Part shown: positions 8,040-16,258 of the stretch, in pieces | How the letters are laid out: each line of letters starts with the position of its first letter | Position numbering within the stretch: the stretch's first letter is position 1 | Assembly: GCF_004366075.1 (NCBI RefSeq) | Contig: NZ_SODU01000005.1 | Span: 434,001-498,000, forward strand | Source: Kribbella pratensis | Lineage (GTDB): Bacteria > Actinomycetota > Actinomycetes > Propionibacteriales > Kribbellaceae | DNA: 64,000 nt | Direction of reading: 5' to 3' | Notes under the pieces: generated by a model | The model's database searches: none | Told to the model about the DNA's origin: nothing | What the model saw: only the letters and a program-made list of their open reading frames with translations | Position numbers and translations under genes: made by a program

Positions 8040-9881
8040 TCAGGGCTTCTCGTAGGGGAAGGACGGCAGTACGCCGATCTGGTCGTACTGCATCTTGGAC
8101 TCGTCGAACCCGGCCTCCCAGCTCACGTTCGCGAATGTGTCGCACGGCCCGGCCGACGGCCCGTGGTACGGGTCGCTCTCGGTGTTCGTCACCTTGATGT
8201 CCGAGAACGCGAACCCGCACCCGCCGAAGTCCATGTGCACGCCGTACGGCTTGGCGTCCGGCATCGACGGATCGGCGTTGGCGTCGTCGATGATCATCTG
8301 CGACACGGAGGCGTCCGGCGTGTACGGCGGCTGGTTGCGGACGCCGTACGCGTAGAAGGGACCGGTGTCGCCGCTGTCCTGCGCCAAGTGCGACAGCCGG
8401 ACGAACTTGACGGTGTTGCCGCCGGCGTAGTTGTCCGCGTTCGGGATCTCCGGCCGCGACTCGATGCTGATGCCGTACCGGGCGCCGTGCTCGACGACGG
8501 TGTGGCTGACCTCGTTGCCGCCGCTGTTCATGATCTCGACGCCGGCCGAGTCGCCGGGCACCAGCTCGCCGATGTGGTGGATGTAGTTGTTGGTGAAGGT
8601 GTTGCCATGGGCAACGTCGCCCTCACCCGGCCAGCCGCCCTCGACCTTGATGCCGTCGTTGCCGAGGTGCTCGAGCAGACTGTCGGACACGGTGGTCTTC
8701 TCGTTCGCGAACAGCAACTCGATCGCGGTGAACCCGGTCTGCCGGATGTGCAGCCCGGTCAGCTTCACCCCGCGCGTGTTCGTGAGCGTGATCGCACCCC
8801 AGCGGTTCCGCGGCAGCTCGATCTGGGTGTCGTACTTCGGGTACTTGTGCTTGTTGCCCGAGTCACCCGTCCCGTTCCAGCCGTACCGGTACCAGTCCAT
8901 GAAGTCGGTGTGCTGGATGGTCAGGCCGTCGAGTGTCAGGTTCTCCACCCGCCGGTTCGGAGACGCGCCCTCGATCGAGAACACCTGCGTCTGCGTCGGC
9001 CGGTACACCTTGACACCGTCCATGGTGCCGCCGGCCGGCTTGTAGTACAGCGTTTTCGCCGGGTAGTCCAGGTAGTACTCGCCGGCCTGGTCGAGCAGGC
9101 TCAGCGAGTTCTGCACGAAGTACCGCGAGCCGCCGCCCGAGTTGATGAAGCCGTACCGCGCCGGGTACACCAGGGTGGTCCGCTTCTTCGTGAAGTTGAT
9201 GTCGAGCATCGGGATCGTGTCGGTGAACCACGACCACGAGCCGCCCGACCACACCGTCACCTGCGCGGGCCACGACGTACCGAGCCGAAGATCCCAGGAC
9301 GGGTCGATGTCACCGGCGTTGAACCCGAGCTGGTCGCGCACCGCTTCCTTGGTCGGGTCGAACAGGACCGATCGCAGGTACGGCGCCCACTTGTCGTCGG
9401 ACTCGCGGTTCGGGTATCGGGCCGTGGTGGCACGCTTCCCGTCGGCGTACAGGCTGTAGAACGGCTGGCTGATATCGACCGGCGCCTTGAAGATGCCGTC
9501 CTTGTACGGCGTCCAGCCGCTCACCTCCCGCCCCGCTTCGAAGACCGCCTTGCCCGGCCCGTCCACGCTCCGGTACGTGACCCCGGAGTCGCGGTCGTCG
9601 AAGGTGATCGTCTTGTCGACCTGGTAGGTGCCCGCCCGCAGGTTCACCACGGGCGTGCAACCCGCATGCGCCCTGATCCGCAAGGTGTCTCGTGCGTGTT
9701 CGATCGTCTTCCAGGGCTTCGACTCGGTCCCCGGCGCCTTGTCGTCGCCGTCCGGTGCGACCCAGAACGAGCTGCACGTGTCCTGCCCGGCCGGGGCGGC
9801 GGCTCGCGCCGCCACCCCGCCTCCGAGGACAAGAGCAGGAAGGGCCAGACCGGCCAGCACTCCCGCTGCGAAACGTGGCAT
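8040..9881 (-). CDS. secreted right-handed beta-helix protein (candidate GH141-like), copy 2
   Basis: 613 residues with a Sec-type signal peptide (MPRFAAGVLAGLALPALVLG, cleavage probably after ARAAA). The mature protein begins with WVAPDGDDKAPGT and SKPWKTIEHAR, the opening of many parallel beta-helix glycosidase and lyase-like proteins, then RSVDGPGKAVFEAGREVSGW. Many N-x-(S/T/V) ladder repeats and NDGIKVEGGW follow. Clearly paralogous to the next gene at 9887. A GTG at 9890 overlapping the upstream stop (GTGA) is an alternative start. The layout matches GH141 (RG-II fucosidase/xylanase family), but that assignment is by impression of motifs only. Confidence 0.8.
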   Translation of the reverse strand: MPRFAAGVLAGLALPALVLGGGVAARAAAPAGQDTCSSFWVAPDGDDKAPGTESKPWKTIEHARDTLRIRAHAGCTPVVNLRAGTYQVDKTITFDDRDSGVTYRSVDGPGKAVFEAGREVSGWTPYKDGIFKAPVDISQPFYSLYADGKRATTARYPNRESDDKWAPYLRSVLFDPTKEAVRDQLGFNAGDIDPSWDLRLGTSWPAQVTVWSGGSWSWFTDTIPMLDINFTKKRTTLVYPARYGFINSGGGSRYFVQNSLSLLDQAGEYYLDYPAKTLYYKPAGGTMDGVKVYRPTQTQVFSIEGASPNRRVENLTLDGLTIQHTDFMDWYRYGWNGTGDSGNKHKYPKYDTQIELPRNRWGAITLTNTRGVKLTGLHIRQTGFTAIELLFANEKTTVSDSLLEHLGNDGIKVEGGWPGEGDVAHGNTFTNNYIHHIGELVPGDSAGVEIMNSGGNEVSHTVVEHGARYGISIESRPEIPNADNYAGGNTVKFVRLSHLAQDSGDTGPFYAYGVRNQPPYTPDASVSQMIIDDANADPSMPDAKPYGVHMDFGGCGFAFSDIKVTNTESDPYHGPSAGPCDTFANVSWEAGFDESKMQYDQIGVLPSFPYEKP

Positions 9882-9886
9882 CGGAG

Positions 9887-11746
9887 TCACCGGCCCGCGA
9901 CGTCGTACGGGAAGGTGGGCAGTACGCCGATCTTGTCGTACTCCATCTTCGACGCGTCGAAGCCCGCCTCCCAGTCGGCATTGGTCACCTGGTTGCACTG
10001 GTACGCCTGGTACTTCTGGTCGGTCACCTTCCCGACCTGCACGTTGCTGATCGCGAACCCGCAACCACCGGCGTCCATGTGCACGCCGCGGGTGCCGCCC
10101 GCGTCGGGCATCGACGGGTCCGGAATCACGTCCCCGATCACCATCTGGTCGACCGTGTTCTGGATCGGGTGCGGCTCCTGGTTGTCCACGCCGTACGTGT
10201 AGAAGGCGCCCATGTCGCCGCTGTCCAGACCCATCTCCTCCAGCTTGATGTACTTGAAGGTGTTACCGGACGAGTACTGGTCCGGGTCCTTCACCTCCGG
10301 CCGCGACTCCAGGCTGATGCCGTAGCGGGCGCTGTGCTTCACCTCGACATTCGTCACCGTGTTGTTCCCGGTGGTCATCAGTTCGATGCCGGCCGCGTCA
10401 CCCGGGACCAGTTCACCGACGTGGTCGATGAACAGGTTCGAGAACGTGTGGTGGTTGGTCAGGTCACCTTCGCCGGGCCAGCCGCCCTCGACCTTGATCC
10501 CGTCGTTGCCGATGTTCTCCAGCAGGCTGTCGGTGACCCTGGTGTGATCGTTGGCGTACAGCATGAAGATGCCGGTGTAGCCCGTGTCGGAGATGTGCAT
10601 CCGGCTCAGGTCGATGTTGCTGGTGTTGGTCAGGGTGATCGCACCGAACTGGTCCCGCGGTAGCTCGATCTGCCGGTCGTACTCGGGGTACTTGTGCTCG
10701 AAGCCGGAGTCACCAGGGGCGTTCCAGCCGACCCGGTACCAGCTGACGAAGTCGGAGTACTGCACGCCCAGACCGTCGAACGTCACGTCGTGCAGCCGGT
10801 CCTGCGGTGACTTACCGGCCAGGTTGAGCACGGTCTTCACCGTGGGCCGCAGGACCTTGACGCCGTCCATCGTGCCGGCGCGCGGCTTGTAGTAGACCTC
10901 ACCGGCCTTGAAGTCGACGTAGTACTCCCCTGGCTGGTCAAGGAAGCTCAGCGAGTTCTGGAAGTAGTATCGCGAGCCGCCGCGGCTGTTCACCATGGCG
11001 AACCGGGTGAAGTACTTCAGGGTGGTCTGCGTCTTCTTGAAGTTGGTGTCCAGCAGCGGGATCGTGTCCGTGAACCACGACCAGGAGCCACCGGACCAGA
11101 TCGTCACCGACGCCTGGCTCAGGTCCCACGTCGGATCCCAGTCACCGGCCTTGCCCCACAGCCAGTTGTGGACGTCCATCTTGTCCTCTTCGTAGAGGAT
11201 CGATGTCATGTACGGCGCCCACGTGTCCTCGGCGGCGCGGTTCGGGTAGCGGGCGTTCGTGGCGCGCTTGCCGTCCTCGAAGAGCGTGTAGAAGGGCTTG
11301 GACGCGTCGAACTTGGTCTTGTAGATGCCGTTCTGGGTCGGGGTCCAGCCGGTGAGCTCCTCGGCGCCCTGGAGCTGCGCCTTACCGGGGCCGTCGACAC
11401 TGCGGTACACGACCCGGTGACCGTTCTTGCCGGAGTCCTGCTCGTTCAGGTCGATCGTGGACGCGACCGGGTAGTTGCCGGCCTTCAGGTTGACGGTGAT
11501 GTCGCAGTTCATCCGGTCGTTGAGATCCTTGTTCCGGATCTCGTCGCGGGCCCGGGTGACGGTCTTCCAGGGCTCCTTCTCGGTGCCCTTCGCGGAGTCG
11601 TTGCCATCGGGTGCGACCCAGAAGTTGTTGCAGTCGACCGCACCGGCGGGCTGGGCGTTGAATTGGAGGGCCGCGACGGTCACCAGGGCAGCCGCGACCA
11701 CCCCGGCGCCGACGCTGAGCGTCGTACGCCTGGTTCTTCTGGACAT
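9887..11746 (-). CDS. secreted right-handed beta-helix protein (candidate GH141-like), copy 1
   Basis: 619 residues. The N-terminus is SRRTRRTTLSVGAGVVAAAL with cleavage near PAGA, so it is exported. The body repeats the architecture of the 8040 product: WVAPDGNDSAKGT, SVDGPGKAQLQGAEELTGW, SGGSWSWFTDTIPLLD, NDGIKVEGGWPGEGD, VHMDAGGCGFA. Together the pair looks like a tandem duplication with divergence. It lies 28 bp after the RraA-like gene, in the same direction as a sugar transporter and catabolic genes. An extracellular role on a plant polysaccharide side chain is inferred. Exact family and catalytic residues are unassigned. Confidence 0.8.
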   Translation of the reverse strand: MSRRTRRTTLSVGAGVVAAALVTVAALQFNAQPAGAVDCNNFWVAPDGNDSAKGTEKEPWKTVTRARDEIRNKDLNDRMNCDITVNLKAGNYPVASTIDLNEQDSGKNGHRVVYRSVDGPGKAQLQGAEELTGWTPTQNGIYKTKFDASKPFYTLFEDGKRATNARYPNRAAEDTWAPYMTSILYEEDKMDVHNWLWGKAGDWDPTWDLSQASVTIWSGGSWSWFTDTIPLLDTNFKKTQTTLKYFTRFAMVNSRGGSRYYFQNSLSFLDQPGEYYVDFKAGEVYYKPRAGTMDGVKVLRPTVKTVLNLAGKSPQDRLHDVTFDGLGVQYSDFVSWYRVGWNAPGDSGFEHKYPEYDRQIELPRDQFGAITLTNTSNIDLSRMHISDTGYTGIFMLYANDHTRVTDSLLENIGNDGIKVEGGWPGEGDLTNHHTFSNLFIDHVGELVPGDAAGIELMTTGNNTVTNVEVKHSARYGISLESRPEVKDPDQYSSGNTFKYIKLEEMGLDSGDMGAFYTYGVDNQEPHPIQNTVDQMVIGDVIPDPSMPDAGGTRGVHMDAGGCGFAISNVQVGKVTDQKYQAYQCNQVTNADWEAGFDASKMEYDKIGVLPTFPYDVAGR

Positions 11747-11774
11747 GTTGGGCGGGGTCCTCTCTCAGGGAGGG

Positions 11775-12569
11775 TCAGTCGCCGGCGTTGCCGTTCCGGC
11801 TGCGCCAGCGCTCGTACTCGAGACGGGTCTTCTCGGTCAGGGGGTAGTAGTCACGCAACGGGGCGCCTTCGTCGATCCGGCGCCGGCTGAACTTCTCCCA
11901 CTCGTCGTGCTCGGCGGCCGCCTGGACGACGGACTCGGCACGCCGGCGGGGTACGACGACGGCACCGTCGTCGTCGGCGAGCACCAGGTCCCCCGGCAGC
12001 GTGAGGACGCCGCCGACCGCCACCGGGACGTTGTACGCCCACGGGAACAGCTCGGACTGGGACGCGTAGTGCGGGGTGGCTCCGGTGGACCAGATCGGGA
12101 CGTCGAGCTCCGACACCCGCGGTACGTCGCGGATCCGGCCGTCGACGACGATGCCGGCGCCGCCGCGGAGCTTGAAGTAGCGGACCAGCATGTCGCCGAA
12201 GCAGCCGGTGGTGTGGCTGCCGTACGCCTGGACCACCAGGACGTCACCCGGCTGGATCTCGTCGAGCACGGCCCACAGCGCCGTACTGCGCTCGATGTAC
12301 TCCTGGGTCTGGCCGTCGGCGATGTCCTCACGCTGTGGCATGAACTGCAGGGTCAGCGCGCGGCCGACCACCTTCTTGCCGGGGAACATGCTGGTCGGAC
12401 CGTCGACGAAGGTCCGGCGGATGCCCTGGTTGTGCAACCGGGCGCAGGCGGTGGCCGACCCGATCTCGGACAACCGCGACACCAGGTCCGGATCCGGCGC
12501 CGGCGGGGTGTCGCCGCGTACCGGCAGGTCCCAGACAGGCGTCACCGGAGCTTGTTCCGTGCTGCTCAT
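11775..12569 (-). CDS. RraA-family aldolase-like protein
   Basis: 264 residues from ATG 12569, chosen because GAGGAG lies 6 bases upstream; a start at 12596 would add nine residues. The core is the RraA/HMG-aldolase fold: QPGDVLVVQAYG, then GDMLVRYFKLRGGAGIVVDG followed by RIRD, holding the Arg-Asp pair that binds pyruvate and metal in 4-hydroxy-4-methyl-2-oxoglutarate aldolases, and PGDLVLADDDGAVVVPR. Plant-sugar loci use members as retro-aldolases or decarboxylases on keto-sugar acids. True RNase E-inhibitor RraA proteins are shorter (about 160 residues), so an enzymatic role is more likely. Confidence 0.85.
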   Translation of the reverse strand: MSSTEQAPVTPVWDLPVRGDTPPAPDPDLVSRLSEIGSATACARLHNQGIRRTFVDGPTSMFPGKKVVGRALTLQFMPQREDIADGQTQEYIERSTALWAVLDEIQPGDVLVVQAYGSHTTGCFGDMLVRYFKLRGGAGIVVDGRIRDVPRVSELDVPIWSTGATPHYASQSELFPWAYNVPVAVGGVLTLPGDLVLADDDGAVVVPRRRAESVVQAAAEHDEWEKFSRRRIDEGAPLRDYYPLTEKTRLEYERWRSRNGNAGD

Positions 12570-12588
12570 ATGTCTCCTCAGTACTGAA

Positions 12589-14505
12589 TTAGGCAAGCGC
12601 CAGGTGGGCGGCGCGATAGGTGTTTCTGGTCAGCCGCAGATCCAGCCGGATGGTCCGGCCCGGCGGCATCGTCACTTCGAGTCTGTTGCCGTCGACAACG
12701 ACCGTCCGGCTGCCGGGCGTCGGTGGGGTCGAGGTGTACGCCGGTGACGGCCCCGGGTACTCGCCTGTGGCCGTGGACACCGTGGCCTCGTCGATCCGGT
12801 CGGTGCCGAAGCTCCCGGCCTGAACGATCACCCTGCGGGTCTGGGTCGCGGACAGGTTGACCAGTTGCAGACCTGTCCGGTCCGGCTCCACTGTGTCGAC
12901 CAGTGCGGCGACATCAGGTGGCAGACCGGGACGGCCGCGGTCCGCGTCCAGGTAAAGGACGCGCAGTGGCAGCAGACCGCCGTTGTAGAGCAGCTGCGGC
13001 GTACCTGTGGTCAGCTGCAGCAGCGCCTCGGTGGCGACCGGGTTGTGCCGTTGCCAGTGGTGGATGTTCATGTCGGCCGGGTCGACGGTGTCGACGGCCA
13101 TCAGGTCCATCCGGCGCTGCACCTGGGACAGTGCGACGCCCAGCATCGCCTCCGGGTAGCCGGGGTTGTCTCCGGCCAAGTAGGCGAGCCAGGGCGCCTC
13201 GTGACCGGCGTCCTCCTTGTTGCGGAAGTCGCGGACCGTACGCCAGTCATAACCGCTGCGCTCGCGCAGCTTGCTCAACCGGTCGCGGTCACTCGACTCG
13301 AAAGATGCCTGCCACAACCACATCGGCAGTCCCAGCTGCGGCGGCTGGTAGTCGAACCACCCGTCGTCGCTGTGCCGGTTCGGGATCAGCAAGGTCGGGT
13401 TGGCGCAGTCGTCCCCCAGCTCGGCCTCCCACCGGTCCCGGATGCTCATGTCGGTCTCGTCGACCGCACCGCTGATGCCCCGTTCGTACAGGTGGTCCAG
13501 TAGCTGCCGTGCGAAGTCCAGCCGCTTCGAGTCACCCGTGAGTACGACGCCGTTCAACGCCGCGACGCAGGCGGCCGATCCGACGCTGTAAACCCCGTGC
13601 GGCCAGTTCCAGCCGTACTTGCCGCCGTACCAGCGGCCGTCGTGAAGCTCGCCGACGATGCCGTTCGGGCCGACGTTGTCGGGCAGCAGGCCGCCGTTCG
13701 CCTTGGCGCGCTCCTCCCACGCGTCCAGGTACTCCAGCGTCCACGCGGCGAACCGGTCGCTGTGGTCGTACAGCCAGGCGTTCGCGGTCAGCGTCGTCGC
13801 GGCCAGGTTGACTGCGGTGTCACCAGCACCGAGTCGGCGGATCATCTCCGCACCCATGAGGTCCGCGTTCGCCGGGTCCTTCAGATCGTCCCAACTGCTG
13901 ATCCCGGGTACGCCGGACAGCGGCAGCCCGAAGATCCGCATCCGCTCCTGGTTGGCGCCGAATGTCCGCCACTCGTCGTTGATGCCCCACCGCGGACCGC
14001 CGGCGCCGTTGTGCGGGGCGCGGATCGTCCGGGTCACCGGGTCGTAGTTGGCCGCCGGCGATCCCGGGAGGTACAGCTCGGCGAACCGGTACGCGCGCTC
14101 GCGGAACACCTCGTCCGTCGGGTCGGCCGCGCACAGCGAGTAGAAGAAGATCATCGACTCGCCGAGGTGGAACCAGTCGTACCCGCGCTCGAACTCGTCG
14201 ACCAGGAACCCCAGGTCGGTAAGCTGCCGGGTGACGCCTTCCCAGTGCCACTTCGACACGTCGATCAGGTCGTCAGCGCCGCCGAGCTGGTACAGCACCG
14301 GCCAGTTCACGAACGCCTCGTAGAAGTCGTCCGCACCGTCTCGGCTCTGCACCGGGCCGGCGTACCGCAGGCTGCCGTCGGGCAGGCAGTAGCGTTCGCG
14401 GAACAGCCACCAGCCTTCGTCCATCACGTCGAACAGGCGCCGCTGCATGATCGCCCAGGCGGGGGGCGAGCCGATCGGTATCTCCGCGACAACTGGTTCG
14501 TTCAT
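12589..14505 (-). CDS. large uncharacterised protein, probably an (alpha/alpha)6-type glycosidase-like fold
   Basis: 638 residues, no signal peptide (begins MNEPVVAEIPIGSPPAW), so cytoplasmic. The sequence is rich in Trp and acidic residues in helical repeats: WWLFRERYCLPDGSL, FYEAFVNWPVLYQLGG, RGYDWFHLGESMIFFY, KYGWNWPHGVYSVGS. This resembles (alpha/alpha)6 toroid glycosidases or lyases. The C-terminal 100 residues look like a beta-rich domain (TGLQLVNLSATQTRRVIV). The start overlaps the permease stop at 14502 (ATGA), so it is co-transcribed with a sugar importer and probably acts on the imported oligosaccharide. No named family is recognised with confidence. Confidence 0.75.
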   Translation of the reverse strand: MNEPVVAEIPIGSPPAWAIMQRRLFDVMDEGWWLFRERYCLPDGSLRYAGPVQSRDGADDFYEAFVNWPVLYQLGGADDLIDVSKWHWEGVTRQLTDLGFLVDEFERGYDWFHLGESMIFFYSLCAADPTDEVFRERAYRFAELYLPGSPAANYDPVTRTIRAPHNGAGGPRWGINDEWRTFGANQERMRIFGLPLSGVPGISSWDDLKDPANADLMGAEMIRRLGAGDTAVNLAATTLTANAWLYDHSDRFAAWTLEYLDAWEERAKANGGLLPDNVGPNGIVGELHDGRWYGGKYGWNWPHGVYSVGSAACVAALNGVVLTGDSKRLDFARQLLDHLYERGISGAVDETDMSIRDRWEAELGDDCANPTLLIPNRHSDDGWFDYQPPQLGLPMWLWQASFESSDRDRLSKLRERSGYDWRTVRDFRNKEDAGHEAPWLAYLAGDNPGYPEAMLGVALSQVQRRMDLMAVDTVDPADMNIHHWQRHNPVATEALLQLTTGTPQLLYNGGLLPLRVLYLDADRGRPGLPPDVAALVDTVEPDRTGLQLVNLSATQTRRVIVQAGSFGTDRIDEATVSTATGEYPGPSPAYTSTPPTPGSRTVVVDGNRLEVTMPPGRTIRLDLRLTRNTYRAAHLALA

Positions 14506-15380
14506 CCCTTGGTCGCTCCCGCGGTCAGGCCGCTGATCACGTGCCGCTGGAGCAGCACGAAGACCACCAGCAACGGAGCCACTGCGAGCAGCAGCGTCGG
14601 GAACACCACCGTGTAGTCGGTGGAGTACTGGCTCACCGCGGCGTACACGCCGGTCGTCACGGTGTAGAGACCGCTGCCCGGGCCGAGGATGATCTGTGGG
14701 TTCACGAAGTCGTTCCACACCGAGAAGGTGTTCAGGATGACCATCGTCACCACGGCCGGCTTCATCAGCGGGAACACGATCGACCAGAACACCCGGTGCT
14801 TGCCGGCCCCGTCGACCGCGGCCGCCTCGTCCAGGCTGGCCGGGATCGTCATGATGTATCCGGCGTACAGGAAGATCGAGAACGGCAGCGTCAGCGTGGT
14901 CTCGAACAGGACGAACCCGGGGATCGTCCCCATCAGCCCAAGGAACTTCAGCGTGTAGACGACCGGGATCACCAGCACCTGGCTGGGGATGAAGGTCCCG
15001 GCGACGAACAGCAGCAGGAGCATCCGGTACCGGCGTTCGCTGCGCCGCGCGATCACGTACGACACCGGACCGGCCAGTGCGACGGACAGCACGTTCACCG
15101 ACACCACGAACAGGATCGTGACGGCGTATCCCTTTCCGATGTTGAAGTCGGGGTTCGTCGCGGCCTTCCGCAGGTACTCCGTGGTGAGTTGGTCGGGCGA
15201 CAGCGAGAACGGGTGCTGCAGGATGTCCTGCTGCGACTTGAACGCGCTGACAATCAGCAGGTACATCGGCACCAGCATCAGCACACTGGTCACGACCAGG
15301 AACGCGACCCGTCCCCAGCCCTTTGCTCTGAAGGGTTTGAACTGCACAGTGGCCACCCGTGGCATCCGGAGCGCGCTCAT
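14502..15380 (-). CDS. carbohydrate ABC transporter permease (MalG-like)
   Basis: 292 residues. The first helix is VAFLVVTSVLMLVPMYLLIV; the ATPase-docking EAA loop is DEAAAVDGAGKHRVFW followed by SIVFPL. Both ends overlap neighbours by 4 bp, showing tight co-expression with the 15377 permease and the 12589 protein. Second permease of the second CUT1 importer in the window. Confidence 0.92.
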   Translation of the reverse strand: MSALRMPRVATVQFKPFRAKGWGRVAFLVVTSVLMLVPMYLLIVSAFKSQQDILQHPFSLSPDQLTTEYLRKAATNPDFNIGKGYAVTILFVVSVNVLSVALAGPVSYVIARRSERRYRMLLLLFVAGTFIPSQVLVIPVVYTLKFLGLMGTIPGFVLFETTLTLPFSIFLYAGYIMTIPASLDEAAAVDGAGKHRVFWSIVFPLMKPAVVTMVILNTFSVWNDFVNPQIILGPGSGLYTVTTGVYAAVSQYSTDYTVVFPTLLLAVAPLLVVFVLLQRHVISGLTAGATKG

Positions 15381-16258
15381 GCCTGCACTCCTCGGTCAGC
15401 GCGTGCTCGCAGCCGTGCGACGGTCAGAGCGAGACCTGCGGTGATGACCATCAGTACGACGCTCTGCGCCGAGCCGAAGCCGAGCGCGTTGTTGTGGAAC
15501 GAGTCCCACAGGATCAGGTACGCCGCGGTCTGCGTGGACCCAGCCGGGCCACCTCCTGTCAGCGACACCACGAGGTCGTACGTCTTCAGCAACGTCACCA
15601 GCGACAGCACGAGGTTCACCGTCACGACAGGTGCCAGGGCGGGCAGTGTGACGTTGAAGAACGTCTGCTGCTTCGACGCACCGTCGATGCGCGCCGCCTC
15701 GAGCAGGTCCTTCGACACCGTCTGCAGCCCGGCCAGGTAGAGCACTACGTTCACACCGAACCCGGCCCACACCAGTACGGCGATCAGACTCGCGAGAGCC
15801 CATTTCGGGTCGGAGAGGAACGGCAGTACCTCGGTGCCCTTCGACGTCAGCCAGCCGTTGACGACACCCGACGTACCGAGCACTGCGCTCCACAGGAAGC
15901 CGACGACCAGTGCGCTCAGCACGTGCGGGTAGAACAGCACGATGCGGAAGAACGCGTTCAGCCGGGACGCACCGTTCACCAGCAGGGCGAACCCGAGTCC
16001 GAGCACGCTGAGCAAGACCGTGCCGATAGCCGCGATCAGCAGCGTCACCCAGCCCGCCCGGATCGCCTCGGCGCTGTGGGTCAGGCTGACGTAGTTCTTC
16101 AGGCCGACGAACGCCGGGTTCGCGCTGTAGCCGTCCCAGTCGGTCAGGCTGAGGTAGAGCGACAGACCGACCGGGACGACCAGCATGACGACGAACAGCA
16201 CCAGCGCCGGGCCGACCATACTGAGGGTCGTCAGATTTGTCGTCAGGCGGGCCCTCAC
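15377..16258 (-). CDS. carbohydrate ABC transporter permease (MalF-like)
   Basis: 293 residues from GTG 16258, chosen because it overlaps the solute-binding protein stop (GTGA) and puts the first helix (MVGPALVLFVVMLVVPVGLS) close to the N-terminus; longer starts add a non-membrane Arg-rich tail. The EAA loop is EAARIDGASKQQTFF followed by NVTLPAL. First permease of the second importer. Confidence 0.92.
   Translation of the reverse strand: MRARLTTNLTTLSMVGPALVLFVVMLVVPVGLSLYLSLTDWDGYSANPAFVGLKNYVSLTHSAEAIRAGWVTLLIAAIGTVLLSVLGLGFALLVNGASRLNAFFRIVLFYPHVLSALVVGFLWSAVLGTSGVVNGWLTSKGTEVLPFLSDPKWALASLIAVLVWAGFGVNVVLYLAGLQTVSKDLLEAARIDGASKQQTFFNVTLPALAPVVTVNLVLSLVTLLKTYDLVVSLTGGGPAGSTQTAAYLILWDSFHNNALGFGSAQSVVLMVITAGLALTVARLRARADRGVQA

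Noticed and set aside
11775-12569. RNase E inhibitor RraA
   Set aside because: The protein is 264 residues rather than about 160 and sits among sugar-catabolic genes; an aldolase-like role fits better.
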